44,285 bases of DNA, from the NCBI GenBank assembly GCA_013697625.1, contig JACCWN010000080.1:1-44285 (forward strand), read 5' to 3'. Positions 19,880 to 31,651 of the stretch are shown in pieces (position 1 is the stretch's first letter; each line of letters opens with the position of its first letter). The position numbers were made by a program, and so were the translations under genes. Source of the stretch: Legionella sp. GTDB taxonomy: Bacteria; Pseudomonadota; Gammaproteobacteria; Legionellales; Legionellaceae. The notes beneath the pieces are model-generated. The model saw nothing but the letters and a program-made list of their open reading frames with translations, was not told the DNA's origin and ran no database searches.

Positions 19880-21853
19880 CTAGGGCAATATTAGCCAGCA
19901 CAAAAATCCAAATAAACCAAACACCATGATGGTGACATAATGATACAAATACCCACTTTGAATGGTTCTACCTTTGCTTGAAAGCCATCTCACCGTCTTG
20001 CCACTGCCATCAACTACCAAGCCATCAATTAGTTTTTGATCCCCAACCTTGTAGAAAATACGCCCTAATAAGGTTGACCCTTTTACAAAAAGAAGATCAT
20101 AAAGCCAATCAAAGCCATATTTGTTAATAAGTATCTTATAAATTAAGGAGAAATATCTTACAAAATAACCTGGTACTGCTGGAGCAGCAACATATAACAA
20201 CCAGGATAAGAATGCACCAACTAGAGAAAGCCAAAGGATGGGAGATTTAAATGCATGTGTTAGACTTTCAAAGGGAGATCCCACTTCATGTGCTAGTTTT
20301 GCCAAAGTATTGTGTTCTGGAAGCACAAAAATGGAAGCGCTTAATAAAGATGGTTGTTTAAATAAAAGAGGTGTATACAAAACATAACCTAGAACAACTG
20401 AAGGAATAGCCAACAAAACCAGAGGTAACCATACCACCCAAGGTGATTCATGAACGTGTGCAAAGGTCTCCTCAGACATACGTGGCTTTCCGTGAAAGGT
20501 CATAAATAAGGACCTAAAAGTGTAAAGAGCTGTTACAAAGGCACCTGCAGCTACACAGAAATAAGCATAACTACTCCCAGGGATATTTGATAATTTCGTC
20601 ACATCAATTATCGTGTCTTTGGAATAGAATCCTGCGAAAGGAGGAAAAGCACACAATGCCAAACTTCCTATGACAAAAGTAATATAGGTGATGGGCATTT
20701 TATTTTTTAAACCTCCCATTTTTCGCATGTCCTGTTCATGGTGCATGCCTATAATAACAGAGCCTGCTCCCAGGAATAATAAAGCTTTAAAACAAGCATG
20801 CGTCAATAAATGAAACATGCCAGCGCTATAAGCAGAAACACCCATTGCAACCATCATGTAACCTAACTGCGATAATGTTGAATAGGCAATAACGCGTTTA
20901 ATATCATTCATAACCAGGGCTAATATTCCTGTGAATAATGCACCTGTTGCTCCAATAACTAGTACAACAGTTAAAGCAGTGTTGGAATATTCAATTAAAG
21001 GTGAAATACGTGCAATCATAAATACGCCTACTGTGACCATAGTTGCTGCGTGGATCAAAGCTGATATGGGGGTTGGGCCTTCCATGGACTCAGGTAACCA
21101 TACGTGTAAAGGTATTTGTGCAGATTTACCCATCGCCCCAACATATAACAATAAACAAATAACTGTAATCACTGACCAAGGATGTCCAGAGAACAATTCT
21201 ATATTTTGGCTGGCAAGATAGGTGGCGTGTTTAAATACAGTGGCATATTCTAGACTTCCCGTGTATGCAAACACCATGGCAATACCTAAAACAAATCCAA
21301 AATCACCCACTCTATTTACTAGAAAAGCTTTGAGAGCACCTTGTAAGGCAGAGTCTTTTTTATACCAAAAACCAATGAGTAAATAGGATACTAATCCCAC
21401 GCCCTCCCAACCAAAAAATAATTGCAGAAAATTATTTGCAATTACTAAGGTCAGCATCATAAAGGTAAATAATGAGATATAACTAAAAAAGCGCTGATAA
21501 CCATCGTCATCCGCCATGTACCCGATACTATAAATATGCACTAGCAATGATACAAAATTGACAGTAATAAGCATGACCACACTCAAGGGGTCAATCAAAA
21601 ATCCAATATTAAATTCAAATGGTATAAGAGCTCCACCATTCGCCCAGTTATAAATTAAAACATTAACAGGAGCTACAGCTCCGGAGAGAATTTCATAAGC
21701 CACATAAATTGAAAGCGCAAGAGATAGGGCAACGCCAAAAATAGTTACAGCTTGAGCGCCCACACGCCCAATTTGATTCCTAAAAAAACCTGCTATAACA
21801 GAACCAAATAAGGGTGCTAAGACAATAATCAAACACAGTTGTTGTATACTCAC
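19880..21853 (-). CDS. nuoL: NADH-quinone oxidoreductase subunit L
   Basis: This is the distal antiporter-like subunit, with the long amphipathic lateral helix and terminal anchoring helix of complex I. The 657 residues include DPLSVVMLITVNFVS, LFFGWEGVGLVSYLLIGFW, GKSAQIPLHVWLPESMEGPTP, and KRVIAYSTLSQLGYM. The C-terminal 120 residues hold the lateral helix and last TM. It is 4 bases from nuoK. Confidence 0.97.
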   Translation of the reverse strand: MSIQQLCLIIVLAPLFGSVIAGFFRNQIGRVGAQAVTIFGVALSLALSIYVAYEILSGAVAPVNVLIYNWANGGALIPFEFNIGFLIDPLSVVMLITVNFVSLLVHIYSIGYMADDDGYQRFFSYISLFTFMMLTLVIANNFLQLFFGWEGVGLVSYLLIGFWYKKDSALQGALKAFLVNRVGDFGFVLGIAMVFAYTGSLEYATVFKHATYLASQNIELFSGHPWSVITVICLLLYVGAMGKSAQIPLHVWLPESMEGPTPISALIHAATMVTVGVFMIARISPLIEYSNTALTVVLVIGATGALFTGILALVMNDIKRVIAYSTLSQLGYMMVAMGVSAYSAGMFHLLTHACFKALLFLGAGSVIIGMHHEQDMRKMGGLKNKMPITYITFVIGSLALCAFPPFAGFYSKDTIIDVTKLSNIPGSSYAYFCVAAGAFVTALYTFRSLFMTFHGKPRMSEETFAHVHESPWVVWLPLVLLAIPSVVLGYVLYTPLLFKQPSLLSASIFVLPEHNTLAKLAHEVGSPFESLTHAFKSPILWLSLVGAFLSWLLYVAAPAVPGYFVRYFSLIYKILINKYGFDWLYDLLFVKGSTLLGRIFYKVGDQKLIDGLVVDGSGKTVRWLSSKGRTIQSGYLYHYVTIMVFGLFGFLCWLILP

Positions 21854-21857
21854 GATG

Positions 21858-22163
21858 TTACCCTTTTAAATGATCCATGTTATCCACATTTATGTTTCCA
21901 TAATTTCTATGAAGTAACATCACTATTGCTAAACCGATGGCTGCTTCAGCTGCTGCAACCGTTAAAATAAAGAAGACAAAAATCTGACCACTAATATCAC
22001 CATAAAATTTTGAAAAAGCCACGAAGTTTGTATTCACTGCTAAAAGCATGAGTTCTACGCAAACAAGAAGTAAAATGATATTTTTTCGATTAAGCATAAT
22101 ACCTACCAAGCTTAAACCGAATAATATCGCACTTAATATTAAATATTCTTCAACGGGTATCAT
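21858..22163 (-). CDS. nuoK: NADH-quinone oxidoreductase subunit K
   Basis: This small 101-residue, three-helix membrane subunit of complex I corresponds to mitochondrial ND4L. The conserved glutamates in [11 protein letters not shown] (TM2) and [12 protein letters not shown] (TM3) form part of the proton path. It lies between nuoJ and nuoL with short gaps. Confidence 0.96.
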   Translation of the reverse strand: MIPVEEYLILSAILFGLSLVGIMLNRKNIILLLVCVELMLLAVNTNFVAFSKFYGDISGQIFVFFILTVAAAEAAIGLAIVMLLHRNYGNINVDNMDHLKG

Positions 22164-22181
22164 AGAACCTTCTCCAACGTA

Positions 22182-22838
22182 CTATTCAGATTTCATGTTA
22201 ATTAATGTAATTCGCTCTTTAGGATTTGTCATGATTTGGTGTACAACATTTTGTTGCTTTGAACGTTGTGCACTTCGATGTACTAAAGTTATAGCAGCAA
22301 CAATGGCTACTAATAAAATAACTGCGGCTAATTCAAACACTAACCAGAAATCGGTGTATAAAACCATACCTATAGCTGCAGTGTTGGATAAAGTACGCTT
22401 TTCATTTGTAGGAACGTTCTCATTGGAAGACTTTGATTCAATGAATTGAGTCTGTGTTGAAATAGATGTATGGCTTTTATCAGTGCTGAAATTATCTTTT
22501 GGCAAAGAAACCATAAGTAATCCTGTTAACAAGGCTACTAAGATTAATCCAAAAGGTAAATAGCGTATAAAATGACCTTTTAAAGATTCTTGATCAATAT
22601 TTAGCATCATAACAACGAATAAAAACAAGGTCATGACCGCACCGACATATACCAGTACAAGAATTAAAGCTAAAAATTCTGCCTGCGCCAATATCCAAAG
22701 CACTGAACTTGCTATAAAAGTAAGTACTAAAAATAAAACACATCTTACTGGGTTATTTTGACTGATAACCAATACAGCAGAAAATACTGCAATTGCAGAA
22801 AAAATATAGAACAATATGTGAACTAATGAATCATGCAT
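22182..22838 (-). CDS. nuoJ: NADH-quinone oxidoreductase subunit J
   Basis: This membrane subunit corresponds to mitochondrial ND6. It has five hydrophobic helices and the conserved LVYVGAVMTLFLFVVMMLN segment in TM3. A hydrophilic Ser/Thr/Asn-rich stretch of about 35 residues (roughly 115-150) separates the fourth and fifth helices; I read it as a lengthened loop, not a sequencing error, since the frame continues. The length is 218. Confidence 0.95.
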   Translation of the reverse strand: MHDSLVHILFYIFSAIAVFSAVLVISQNNPVRCVLFLVLTFIASSVLWILAQAEFLALILVLVYVGAVMTLFLFVVMMLNIDQESLKGHFIRYLPFGLILVALLTGLLMVSLPKDNFSTDKSHTSISTQTQFIESKSSNENVPTNEKRTLSNTAAIGMVLYTDFWLVFELAAVILLVAIVAAITLVHRSAQRSKQQNVVHQIMTNPKERITLINMKSE

Positions 22839-22846
22839 GGTAACCT

Positions 22847-23347
22847 CTATCGATATTTTTCGTCAGCTAGGCGATCAGCTGCAAGTTTTGGTTCTAACAT
22901 ATCACCAATAGCCAATAATTTATCTTTTGTCAGGATATTTTGACCACGTTCACTAAAATGGTAATGTTGAATAGGTGTTACAACTATTGAATCTACAGGA
23001 CAGGATTCTTCACATAAACCGCAATAGATACATTTAAATGCATCAATATCATAACGAGTAGTTCGTCTTGAACCATCTTCACGTTCATGAGATTCAATGG
23101 TGATTGCTAAGGCGGGACAAACTGCTTCACAGAGTTTACATGCAATGCATCGCTCCTCTCCATTGGGATAACGACGCAATGCAAGCGAACCACGAAATCG
23201 CGGGGACATTGGTGTTTTTTCTTCAGGAAATTGGACAGTTATTTTCTTTTTAAAAAAATAGCTACCTGTCAGTCGTAAACCTGATAAAAGTTCCAGCAAA
23301 AGAAAACTACGCACATAATGTCTAATATAAGGAAATATTTTTTTCAT
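22847..23347 (-). CDS. nuoI: NADH-quinone oxidoreductase subunit I
   Basis: This peripheral-arm subunit carries clusters N6a and N6b. Two complete CxxCxxCxxxCP motifs are visible ([12 protein letters not shown] and [12 protein letters not shown]). The frame is open to a TTG at 23359, but the ATG at 23347 is the more likely start and gives 166 residues. It lies between nuoH and nuoJ. Confidence 0.96.
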   Translation of the reverse strand: MKKIFPYIRHYVRSFLLLELLSGLRLTGSYFFKKKITVQFPEEKTPMSPRFRGSLALRRYPNGEERCIACKLCEAVCPALAITIESHEREDGSRRTTRYDIDAFKCIYCGLCEESCPVDSIVVTPIQHYHFSERGQNILTKDKLLAIGDMLEPKLAADRLADEKYR

Positions 23348-23366
23348 AAAAATTCTCAATTAACCA

Positions 23367-24389
23367 TTAAAACCAAGGCTTTAGTTGAGTAACAACCATC
23401 AAAGCGACCACAATTACCCATACTATGGTAACTGGAATTAACACTTTCCAGCCCAATCGCATTAATTGATCATAACGATACCGAGGAAGGGTTGCCCTTA
23501 TCCATAAAAACAGAAATAGAAACAGACTGATTTTTATGAGTAACCAAACAAAACCAGGAACAACAAAAAAAATGTCACCTAAGAAAGGTATTCCTTCAAA
23601 AGGAGATAACCATCCTCCCATGAATAGAATACTTATAACAGCAGAAAGCAATATCATGCTGGCATATTCTGATAAAAAGAATATAGCAAACCCAATGGCT
23701 GAATACTCCACATGAAAGCCTGCAACTATTTCTGATTCCCCTTCTGCCATGTCAAAGGGTGCTCTATTGGTTTCAGCCATACCTGCTATCCAGAAGATAA
23801 CGAAAAGGGGAAATAAGGGAATAAACCACCAATGGAGGATGCTACCTTGTTGTGACAACACGATGTCTGTCAGGTTCATACTACCAGCAGCCAATAACAC
23901 GCCAACAAATGCAAATCCCATGGCTATTTCGTAGGATACAGTTTGAGCAGTACTTCTCAAAGCACCGAACATGGCATATTTAGAATTAGAAGCCCAACCA
24001 GCAATAAGTACACCATAAACACCGAGTGACGTCATAGCAAATAAATACAAGACACCCGCATTGATATTAGATAATACAACACCTTCTTGAAAGGGGATTA
24101 CAGCCCATGCTGCTAAAGCAGGAGCTAAGGCAAACAGCGGCGCAATTACAAAAAGGTATTTATTGGATCGTGTAGGAATAATGATTTCTTTTGTAATTAA
24201 TTTAATTAAATCTGCAATAGGCTGAAGTAATCCACTAAAACCTACACGGTTGGGACCAATACGGACTTGAATATAGCCTATAACCTTGCGCTCAGCAAAG
24301 GTGAGGTAGGCAACAGCCAATAATAATGGCAATACAATTGCCAGTATTTTAATAATAATCCAGATTAAAATTCCAATATCCTGAAGCAT
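23367..24389 (-). CDS. nuoH: NADH-quinone oxidoreductase subunit H
   Basis: This membrane subunit corresponds to ND1 and sits at the junction with the peripheral arm, forming part of the quinone chamber. The 340 residues contain eight helices and the conserved loops [18 protein letters not shown] and [16 protein letters not shown], rich in functional glutamates, with [13 protein letters not shown] near the C-terminus. It lies 14 bases after nuoG. Confidence 0.97.
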   Translation of the reverse strand: MLQDIGILIWIIIKILAIVLPLLLAVAYLTFAERKVIGYIQVRIGPNRVGFSGLLQPIADLIKLITKEIIIPTRSNKYLFVIAPLFALAPALAAWAVIPFQEGVVLSNINAGVLYLFAMTSLGVYGVLIAGWASNSKYAMFGALRSTAQTVSYEIAMGFAFVGVLLAAGSMNLTDIVLSQQGSILHWWFIPLFPLFVIFWIAGMAETNRAPFDMAEGESEIVAGFHVEYSAIGFAIFFLSEYASMILLSAVISILFMGGWLSPFEGIPFLGDIFFVVPGFVWLLIKISLFLFLFLWIRATLPRYRYDQLMRLGWKVLIPVTIVWVIVVALMVVTQLKPWF

Positions 24390-24403
24390 CTTTTTAGTCC
24401 TGT

Positions 24404-26758
24404 CTATGACTTAGAAATAGTAATTGGAGCGAAGGAATGACCTAAATCTACAGTCTCTGGCATAGCATTTGCTACCCATACCACATCTTTAGCAATGCGT
24501 TCATCTCTTTTTAGCGGCAATGTTATCTTAATATCACCTTGAGATACAGTAGCAATTTCATCTAATTTTAATCTGTCTGCAGTCAGCGGGTTAATTCGAA
24601 TACAAGCAGTTTCAGATGCGGCACAATTTTGAAGTTCTTGGGAATGTCTAACCACAGCATCAATTCTATATAAAGGCCATTCTCCCACTCGAAGCAATGA
24701 ATGATTCATTGTAGGTAATGATTCTGGATAAAAAGCCTGGTATTCCTGCTCAATGGTTATAGCTGCAACATTTTTTAATTCATTTAAAATGTCCTCGGTG
24801 GAATTGTAATCGAACTCTTTGCAATGCAATAAATTACCTAAAACTCGTAGTATTTTCCATGCTGGCCGAGCCTCACCATATGGAGAAATGGCGCCTTTGA
24901 CAGTTTGCCATTGGTTATCAACATTGATGTATGTACCTGAGGTTTCAGCAAAAGGCGCATAGGGTAAAATGACATCTGCATAATCATCCATTGACTCATG
25001 TTGATAAGCGGATATCATTACAACGAATTCTGCAGCCAACATAGATTGTCTTGTACCATAGGGATCAGCAAAATCGAAACCAGGTTCTACGCCCAATAAA
25101 ACATAAGCCTTAAGCTTTGCAGTCAATGCTGAATGTACATCTAAGCCCGGTGTAGAAAGTGATCGTCCTGCAGCTGTTCTGTGCGGTAACATACCGGCCA
25201 TACAAGCACCAGCTGCATTTGAGCCAGTCGTTAGTCTAAGCCAGTTAGCACCTGTTAATTGCTGAATGACAGAAATGAGTGTTCTCAATAAAGCCGCATG
25301 GGGATGATTTTCAAATAGGGCACCTGTTATTATGCAAGCACTTTTTTCTTTGAGGGCTTTAGCAGTATCGACAAGTTCATCGTCTAGATTTAACCCAATT
25401 AATAAACGCTGAATCTCTATAGGTAACCCTTTTGGAGATGGTACAAGTGTAAGTATGAGTTTGGCTAGCTGCATTGGTATTTCAAGTGGAGATATGATGA
25501 AGCCTTCGGTAACTTCAAAATGATAGTCATAATCCACAGAATTAATTGCATAAACTTTTGCACCATCCCGTGTAGCTTTTCGAACCCTTAATCCTGCTAA
25601 TGGAACTTCTCGGTCAATGTTACAGCCAATAAGTAAAATTGACTGCTGTTTTGATATATCTGCATAAGGTAGTGTACTTTGTGGAGTCGTTGGCTGGTTG
25701 TCTTGATCTCTGAAATCAGTTTGCTGCAACCTATAATCAAGGTTATTGACGCCAATCTCACGCATTAGTTTTTGTAATAAATACATTTCCTCTAATGTGG
25801 AGGAACTAGAAGCAAAAGCGGCCACTTGTTCTGGACCATGTTGTTTGATAACACGAGCCAAGCCTTCCGCAGTAAATTTTAATGCTGTTTCCCAATCAAC
25901 AGTTTCCCATTGACCATTGCGTTTTATTTTAGGTAGAGCAGCCCGCTCAGCGTTTTTTAATCCTAAGTAGCTGAATCTATCTCTATCTGACAACCAAGTT
26001 TCATTGATTGACTCTTTTTCTTTGGGTACAATGCGCATCATTTCGCCGCGACGCGTATGGAAATAAATGTTTGATCCTAAACAATCATGGGGCGCGATGC
26101 CTTCAAGCTGATTAAGCTCCCAGGGTCTTGCAGTAAAGCGGTAGGGTTTGGAGGTTAAGGCACCCACTGGACACAAATCAATGATATTGCCTGAGACTTC
26201 AGAGGTTAAACTATGCTGGACAAAGGTGCTGATCTGCATGCTTTCTCCACGACCAAGTGCACCCAACTCCCTAACTCCGGCTACTTCCTCACCAAAACGC
26301 ACACAACGAGTGCAATGTATACACCGTGTCATTTCGGTCGAAATCAAGGTTCCAAGATCATCATCCACTACTGAGCGTTTGGTATCAGCGTACTGAGTTT
26401 CATCTTCACCAAAACCCATAGAAACGTCTTGTAATTCACACTCACCACCTTGATCGCAAATTGGGCAATCTAATGGATGATTAATAAGTAAAAATTCCAT
26501 GACTACTTTTTGCGAGTGCAAGGCCTCTTCAGACTTTGTGTATACTTTCATTCCATTGGTAATAGGTGTCGCGCAAGCTGGGACCGGTTTTCTACCGTTT
26601 TCAACTTCAACCAGACACATCCTGCAATTAGCTGCAACCGATAGCTTTTTATGATAACAAAAACGAGGGATGTGGATACCTGCCTCGTCAGCTACTTCAA
26701 TGATCATTTTACCATTGTCTGCTTCAAATAACTTACCATCGATTTCTATAGTAGCCAT
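24404..26758 (-). CDS. nuoG: NADH-quinone oxidoreductase subunit G
   Basis: This is the large iron-sulfur subunit of the NADH module. In its 784 residues the 2Fe-2S ligands are Cys34, 45, 48 and 62. The His-Cys3 4Fe-4S site is His94, Cys98, 101 and 107. The third cluster uses Cys146, 149, 152 and 196. A molybdopterin-oxidoreductase-like region follows. The extra CxxCxxxC motif that binds cluster N7 in E. coli is not visible: only one Cys (near residue 225) is found where it should be. RBS AAAAGG precedes the ATG. The gene lies between nuoF and nuoH. Confidence 0.97.
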   Translation of the reverse strand: MATIEIDGKLFEADNGKMIIEVADEAGIHIPRFCYHKKLSVAANCRMCLVEVENGRKPVPACATPITNGMKVYTKSEEALHSQKVVMEFLLINHPLDCPICDQGGECELQDVSMGFGEDETQYADTKRSVVDDDLGTLISTEMTRCIHCTRCVRFGEEVAGVRELGALGRGESMQISTFVQHSLTSEVSGNIIDLCPVGALTSKPYRFTARPWELNQLEGIAPHDCLGSNIYFHTRRGEMMRIVPKEKESINETWLSDRDRFSYLGLKNAERAALPKIKRNGQWETVDWETALKFTAEGLARVIKQHGPEQVAAFASSSSTLEEMYLLQKLMREIGVNNLDYRLQQTDFRDQDNQPTTPQSTLPYADISKQQSILLIGCNIDREVPLAGLRVRKATRDGAKVYAINSVDYDYHFEVTEGFIISPLEIPMQLAKLILTLVPSPKGLPIEIQRLLIGLNLDDELVDTAKALKEKSACIITGALFENHPHAALLRTLISVIQQLTGANWLRLTTGSNAAGACMAGMLPHRTAAGRSLSTPGLDVHSALTAKLKAYVLLGVEPGFDFADPYGTRQSMLAAEFVVMISAYQHESMDDYADVILPYAPFAETSGTYINVDNQWQTVKGAISPYGEARPAWKILRVLGNLLHCKEFDYNSTEDILNELKNVAAITIEQEYQAFYPESLPTMNHSLLRVGEWPLYRIDAVVRHSQELQNCAASETACIRINPLTADRLKLDEIATVSQGDIKITLPLKRDERIAKDVVWVANAMPETVDLGHSFAPITISKS

Positions 26759-26774
26759 GCTAAAACCTTTTCAA

Positions 26775-28052
26775 TTATGCTGCGACGATCGAGCGTTTAT
26801 GCTCAATAAAGTGCTCAAATTCACTGTAAAAATGCTTAATAAAACTTTGTACAGGCCAAGCAGCTGCTTCACCCAACGCACAAATTGTGCGTCCTTCAAT
26901 GTTATTAGCGACATTTAACAACCGTTCAATGTCACCAGGTTCCCCATGACCTTGAATAATCCGATGTAACAACCGAACCAACCAACCTGTGCCTTCTCGA
27001 CAAGGAGTACACTGACCGCAGGATTCATCCATATAAAATTCTGATAATCTATATAAAGCTGTAACCATACAGGTGGTTTCATCCATAACAATGACTGCAC
27101 CAGAACCTAAGCCCGAACCCGCTTTTTGTAGGCTATCAAAATCCATATCAAGGCCTAACATAATATCGCCTGGTAATACTGGCATAGAGGAGCCACCTGG
27201 TATGACAGCTTTAATTTGCCGATCTTCGGTAACGCCTCCAGCCAATTCCAACAGTGCTTTAAAAGGTGTACCCAATGGAATTTCAAAGTTTCCTGGATTA
27301 TTCACATGTCCTGAAACGCTAAAACATTTTGTTCCGCCATTATTAGGTCTACCCAAACTTAAAAACCATTGCCCACCATTTTCAAGAATAACCGGCACGG
27401 ATGCAAAGGTTTCTGTGTTATTTATGGTTGTGGGTTTACCATACAAACCGTAGTTTGCAGGAAATGGTGGTTTAAACCGGGGCAATCCCTTTTTACCTTC
27501 TAACGAATTTAGTAAAGAGGTTTCCTCTCCACAAATGTATGCACCCGCACCCAAGTGATTATATAAATCAAAATCAACACCGGAACCTAAAATATTCTTT
27601 CCTAAGAAACCTGCTTCGTAAGCCTCTTTGATCGCAGCTTCAGTTCTTTCGTAGGGCTGCCAAAATTCACCGCGAATGTAATTATAGCCAACGGTTGCAC
27701 CCATAACATAACCAGCGATTGCCATTCCTTCAATTAACTGATGGGGATTTAAACTTAAAATGTCTCTATCTTTACAAGTTCCAGGTTCACCTTCGTCTGA
27801 ATTACACACAACGTATTTTTGCAGTGGTGAATTTCTATTCATGAAACTCCACTTAAGTCCAGTAGGAAAACCCGCACCACCTCTACCTCGTAAGGCAGAC
27901 AATTTTAGTTCATCAATGATAAATTGGGGTGAAATTTGTTCTTTAAGAATTTTCTGCCATGAACTATATCCACCCAGGCTCTGATAAGCAGACAAAAGCC
28001 AAGGATTTGGTAAATGAATGGTTCGATAACAGACTTGATTTAATTTAATCAC
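26775..28052 (-). CDS. nuoF: NADH-quinone oxidoreductase subunit F
   Basis: This subunit binds NADH, FMN and cluster N3. The frame opens at a GTG at 28061, but AAAGG lies about 8 bases before a second GTG at 28052, so I prefer that start (425 residues). Visible motifs are the FMN-binding [13 protein letters not shown], the NADH-site region [19 protein letters not shown], and the 4Fe-4S ligands [11 protein letters not shown] plus the distant Cys in [10 protein letters not shown]. It follows nuoE. Confidence 0.96.
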   Translation of the reverse strand: MIKLNQVCYRTIHLPNPWLLSAYQSLGGYSSWQKILKEQISPQFIIDELKLSALRGRGGAGFPTGLKWSFMNRNSPLQKYVVCNSDEGEPGTCKDRDILSLNPHQLIEGMAIAGYVMGATVGYNYIRGEFWQPYERTEAAIKEAYEAGFLGKNILGSGVDFDLYNHLGAGAYICGEETSLLNSLEGKKGLPRFKPPFPANYGLYGKPTTINNTETFASVPVILENGGQWFLSLGRPNNGGTKCFSVSGHVNNPGNFEIPLGTPFKALLELAGGVTEDRQIKAVIPGGSSMPVLPGDIMLGLDMDFDSLQKAGSGLGSGAVIVMDETTCMVTALYRLSEFYMDESCGQCTPCREGTGWLVRLLHRIIQGHGEPGDIERLLNVANNIEGRTICALGEAAAWPVQSFIKHFYSEFEHFIEHKRSIVAA

Positions 28053-28069
28053 GGCAACCACCTTTAATC

Positions 28070-28675
28070 TTATTCATATTGTTCTAACGCCGAATCGATT
28101 GCTTCAGGAGTGGTTAAATTTTCATGATAATTTTTATCCACTTGCATCATGGGTGCATTAATACAAGCACCTAAACATTCAACCGATCTTAAGGTAAAAC
28201 GGCCATCATTGGTGGTTTCTCCCAAATGTATACCTAATTTTTGTTGTAGGTGGTTAACAACTTCATCTGAATTTTTTAGCATACAAGAAATATTGGTACA
28301 TACATTGATTAGATGTTTACCAATAGGTTGGAGCTCATACATAGAATAGAAAGTGGCCACTTCATATACAGCAATGGAGGGCATACTTAAATACATTGCA
28401 ACAGAATCCATTAATTCAGGCCTTAGATGCCCTTGCTCTTCTTGTACTATTCGTAGGGTACTCATGACTGCCGACTGTTTTTGATCGCCCGGGTATTTTG
28501 CAATCCAGGCATCTACTTCTTGCAATTTTTGAGCAGAAATAAAGTTACTCAAAGGCAGTACTTTTTTGTTTTCAAAATTCAAGTCATTAGACTGGGTCTT
28601 AGCCCTAGTTACTGATTCTCCACAACTCAATTCTGAACCACTTAAATTTGTATTTTTTGTCAATTTTTCAGACAT
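28070..28675 (-). CDS. nuoE: NADH-quinone oxidoreductase subunit E
   Basis: This thioredoxin-fold subunit binds the 2Fe-2S cluster N1a. Cluster ligands are the Cys pair in CTNISC and the pair in CLGAC (C128, C133, C169 and C173 when counted from an upstream TTG). The ATG at 28675 is preferred because AAAAAGG lies 7 bases upstream. The first 40 or so residues are a polar Ser/Thr/Asn-rich extension not usual in short NuoE proteins. It lies between nuoD and nuoF. Confidence 0.95.
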   Translation of the reverse strand: MSEKLTKNTNLSGSELSCGESVTRAKTQSNDLNFENKKVLPLSNFISAQKLQEVDAWIAKYPGDQKQSAVMSTLRIVQEEQGHLRPELMDSVAMYLSMPSIAVYEVATFYSMYELQPIGKHLINVCTNISCMLKNSDEVVNHLQQKLGIHLGETTNDGRFTLRSVECLGACINAPMMQVDKNYHENLTTPEAIDSALEQYE

Positions 28676-28711
28676 TTTCAAACCTTTTTATGCGTACTTT
28701 AGCACGTTTTA

Positions 28712-29965
28712 TTAACGATCTACTTCGCCAAAGACAATATCTTGACTAGCTAAGATTGCCACACCATCCGCTAACATATGTCCTCTAACCATTTCATCAT
28801 AACTGGACAAATGAGCAAATCCTGGCGCTCTAACTTTTAACCTATAAGGTTTATTGGCACCGTCTGAAACCAAATAGATGCCAAATTCTCCTTTAGGGGC
28901 TTCAACGGCCGAATACACTTCCCCTTCCGGTAAACAAAACCCTTCGGTATATAATTTAAAATGATGAATCAGTGCTTCCATATCCTGTTTCATATCTACA
29001 CGTCGAGGGGGGCTCACTTTATGATCATCAACTTTGATTGGACCTGGATTTACTTTCAGCCATTCTATACATTGACGAATAATTCGATTGGATTGTCTTA
29101 ATTCTTCGACACGAACCAAGTATCTATCATAACAATCACCGGTTTTACCAACAGGAATATCAAAATCAAGCTTATCATAAACAGCATATGGTTGCTTTTT
29201 ACGTAAATCCCAAGCTACGCCTGAACCACGAAGCATAGGACCAGTAAAGCCCCACTGCAATGCATTTTCTGGAGAGACAACGCCTATGTCAACCGTTCTT
29301 TGCTTCCAAATTCTGTTATCTGTTAATAAAGTCTCATACTCGTCAACACAACGAGGAAAACGCTCGGTGAAATCCCAGAGGAAATCAAGCAAATTGCCTT
29401 GTCGATTTTCATTTCTTTTTTCAGTTTCTCTATCATTGTGCCATCTGGATGCTTTGTATTGAGGCATACTATCTGGTAAATCACGCACTACACCGCCAGG
29501 TCTGTAATATTTGGCATGCATACGGGCACCAGAAACTGCCTCATAACAATCAAATAAATCTTCGCGTTCACGAAAGCAATATAAAAAAACGGTCATAGCG
29601 CCTATATCTAATGCTATAGCACCCAGCCAGAGGAGGTGGTTTAATACACGTGTTACTTCATCAAACATAGTTCGAATGTATTGCGCACGTAAAGGCACTT
29701 CTAAGTCTAATAATTTTTCTATGGCGCGCACATAAGCATGTTCATTGCATAACATGGAGACATAATCCAATCTGTCCATGTAACCTATATTTTGAATGTA
29801 GGGTTTTGTTTCTGCTAATTTTTCAGTTGCTCTATGCAATAAACCTATATGTGGATCTGCACGGACGATGGTTTCACCTTCCAATTCAAGAACCAAGCGT
29901 AGTACACCATGTGCAGCAGGATGTTGGGGGCCAAAATTTAATGTGTAATTTTTTAACTCAATCAT
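28712..29965 (-). CDS. nuoD: NADH-quinone oxidoreductase subunit D
   Basis: This 417-residue subunit corresponds to the 49-kDa protein and forms the quinone site with NuoB. The conserved loop [10 protein letters not shown] carries His15 and His19, which line the quinone pocket; the C-terminus ends with DIVFGEVDR. Its ATG overlaps the nuoC stop by 4 bases (ATGA). It is separate from nuoC, unlike the fused nuoCD of E. coli. Confidence 0.97.
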   Translation of the reverse strand: MIELKNYTLNFGPQHPAAHGVLRLVLELEGETIVRADPHIGLLHRATEKLAETKPYIQNIGYMDRLDYVSMLCNEHAYVRAIEKLLDLEVPLRAQYIRTMFDEVTRVLNHLLWLGAIALDIGAMTVFLYCFREREDLFDCYEAVSGARMHAKYYRPGGVVRDLPDSMPQYKASRWHNDRETEKRNENRQGNLLDFLWDFTERFPRCVDEYETLLTDNRIWKQRTVDIGVVSPENALQWGFTGPMLRGSGVAWDLRKKQPYAVYDKLDFDIPVGKTGDCYDRYLVRVEELRQSNRIIRQCIEWLKVNPGPIKVDDHKVSPPRRVDMKQDMEALIHHFKLYTEGFCLPEGEVYSAVEAPKGEFGIYLVSDGANKPYRLKVRAPGFAHLSSYDEMVRGHMLADGVAILASQDIVFGEVDR

Positions 29966-30642
29966 AAGTCGGCCTCATGAGCACTTAAATATCTATTATC
30001 GTTACGAATTACCTTTGGTACAAGTTCCCGCGGTTCTATGTCTACGGGTTCATAAATTACTTTTTGAAGCTTTGCATCATACCGCATTTCAACATGCCCA
30101 CTTACAGGAAAATCTTTTCTAAAAGGGTGACCTATAAAACCATAATCGGTTAAAATTCTTCTTAAATCGGGGTGCCCATCAAATAAAATACCATATAAAT
30201 CGTAGGCTTCACGTTCAAACCAATTGGCACCCTTCCATATATGGTGTACTGAAGGTATGATTAAAAATGATTCATCAACAAACAACTTAACTCGGAGTCT
30301 ATGATTTTTTTTTGTAGATAATAAATGATAAACCACGGCAAATCGAGGATTATGTAAGGTATGGGCTATTTCTTTTTTTAACTCAACCCCCCGGGAAAAA
30401 CCTTGTTCTGTGGCTGTATCTGTTTCCCAATCATATTTACCATAGTATAAATAATCTACTGCGCATAAATCCATTAATTGATCAAAAGCGAACAAATCCA
30501 TGTCACGTAATTCTATCATCAGTGAGGTCAGGTTTTTAGCATTACATTCTATAGTCACTTCATCATAGGCAATGGTAATCTCACTGAAATGATTTGACAA
30601 TTCCCTCTTTAAATGTTCGATTAAATAATCATTTTTTGTCAT
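29962..30642 (-). CDS. nuoC: NADH-quinone oxidoreductase subunit C
   Basis: This 30-kDa-type peripheral subunit helps hold the quinone module together. The 226 residues end with the family signature region: [20 protein letters not shown] and [19 protein letters not shown] basic tail follows. It overlaps nuoD by 4 bases and follows nuoB by 23 bases. Confidence 0.95.
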   Translation of the reverse strand: MTKNDYLIEHLKRELSNHFSEITIAYDEVTIECNAKNLTSLMIELRDMDLFAFDQLMDLCAVDYLYYGKYDWETDTATEQGFSRGVELKKEIAHTLHNPRFAVVYHLLSTKKNHRLRVKLFVDESFLIIPSVHHIWKGANWFEREAYDLYGILFDGHPDLRRILTDYGFIGHPFRKDFPVSGHVEMRYDAKLQKVIYEPVDIEPRELVPKVIRNDNRYLSAHEADL

Positions 30643-30665
30643 TTTGATTGCACCTTTGAGAAACC

Positions 30666-31142
30666 TTAAGCTTCTAAAACTGTTTTATGTCGTATTTTAT
30701 TTTGTAATTGTATGATGCCATATAACAGTGCTTCAGCTGTAGGAGGGCAGCCAGGAACATATATATCAACTGGCACAATGCGATCGCAACCTCTCACTAC
30801 AGAGTACGAATAATGATAGTAACCACCACCATTGGCACATGATCCCATAGAGATGACCCAGCGTGGTTCTGGCATTTGATCATAGACTTTACGTAAGGCT
30901 GGAGCCATTTTATTGCATAAAGTCCCGGCAACAATCATTACATCTGCTTGACGAGGACTGGGCCTAAAAATTATCCCAAATCTATCTAAATCATAACGCG
31001 CTGCCCCAACATGCATCATCTCAACTGCACAACAAGCTAAACCAAAGGTCATAGGCCACATGGAACCACTGCGTGCCCAACCAACCAGTTTATCGACTGA
31101 TACTGTTTTAAAACCATTTTTTTGTAATTCTGCAACCGTCAT
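30666..31142 (-). CDS. nuoB: NADH-quinone oxidoreductase subunit B
   Basis: This subunit (PSST type) binds cluster N2, the electron donor to quinone. The 158-residue protein has the unusual tandem Cys37-Cys38 in [10 protein letters not shown], plus Cys102 (SMGSCANGG) and Cys132 ([12 protein letters not shown]), a full N2 ligand set. It lies between nuoA and nuoC. Confidence 0.97.
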   Translation of the reverse strand: MTVAELQKNGFKTVSVDKLVGWARSGSMWPMTFGLACCAVEMMHVGAARYDLDRFGIIFRPSPRQADVMIVAGTLCNKMAPALRKVYDQMPEPRWVISMGSCANGGGYYHYSYSVVRGCDRIVPVDIYVPGCPPTAEALLYGIIQLQNKIRHKTVLEA

Positions 31143-31173
31143 AGTAAGCCTCTAAGTCAAGAAGGAGTTGGAT

Positions 31174-31530
31174 TTATTCCCACTCCAAGGCACCACGTTT
31201 CCATTCGTAAATAAAACCAATAACTAACAACCCTAGAAAAACCATCATGGCACCAAAACCAAACCACCCTATTTGCCGTAAAACCAAAGCCCATGGGAAA
31301 AAGAAGGCTGTTTCTAGATCAAAAATAATAAATAAAATTGCAACCAGATAAAATCGAACATCAAAGGGTATATGCGAGCTTTCAAAGGGGCTAAATCCAC
31401 ATTCATAAGGGGAATTTTTAGCTGTATTTGGACTGTGTTTAGAAAATAATGAACCAGCGCCTATCAATACTAAACCTAACACCAAACCAATAATAATAAA
31501 AATAAGAACGGGCAAATATTCAAAAAGCAT
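31174..31530 (-). CDS. nuoA: NADH-quinone oxidoreductase subunit A
   Basis: This three-helix membrane subunit (ND3 type) has 118 residues, with the conserved loop [19 protein letters not shown] and its Cys switch residue near the quinone channel, and the [17 protein letters not shown] second helix. It is the first gene of the nuo operon. Only 24 bases separate it from the tRNA-Leu CCA end, so its transcription probably starts upstream of the tRNA. Confidence 0.97.
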   Translation of the reverse strand: MLFEYLPVLIFIIIGLVLGLVLIGAGSLFSKHSPNTAKNSPYECGFSPFESSHIPFDVRFYLVAILFIIFDLETAFFFPWALVLRQIGWFGFGAMMVFLGLLVIGFIYEWKRGALEWE

Positions 31531-31554
31531 TGCTTTACCTTATGTACGATTGTA

Positions 31555-31640
31555 TGGTGCCGAAGGCCGGACTCGAACCGGCACAGCTTTACGCCACCGC
31601 CCCCTCAAGACGGCGTGTCTACCAATTCCACCACTTCGGC
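31555..31640 (-). tRNA. tRNA-Leu (GAG)
   Basis: This 86-base class II tRNA has a long variable arm and encoded CCA end. The anticodon stem CCGTC/GGCGG encloses loop TTGAGGG, giving anticodon GAG (Leu, CUC/CUU). It lies 11 bases after secG and 24 before nuoA. In E. coli, leuU (also GAG) likewise follows secG. Confidence 0.95.
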
Positions 31641-31651
31641 ATATTTTATTG

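Noticed and set aside
16897..21853. Mrp-type cation antiporter instead of complex I for the nuoL/M/N genes
   Set aside because: All 14 nuo genes are present in the standard order, including the NADH module.
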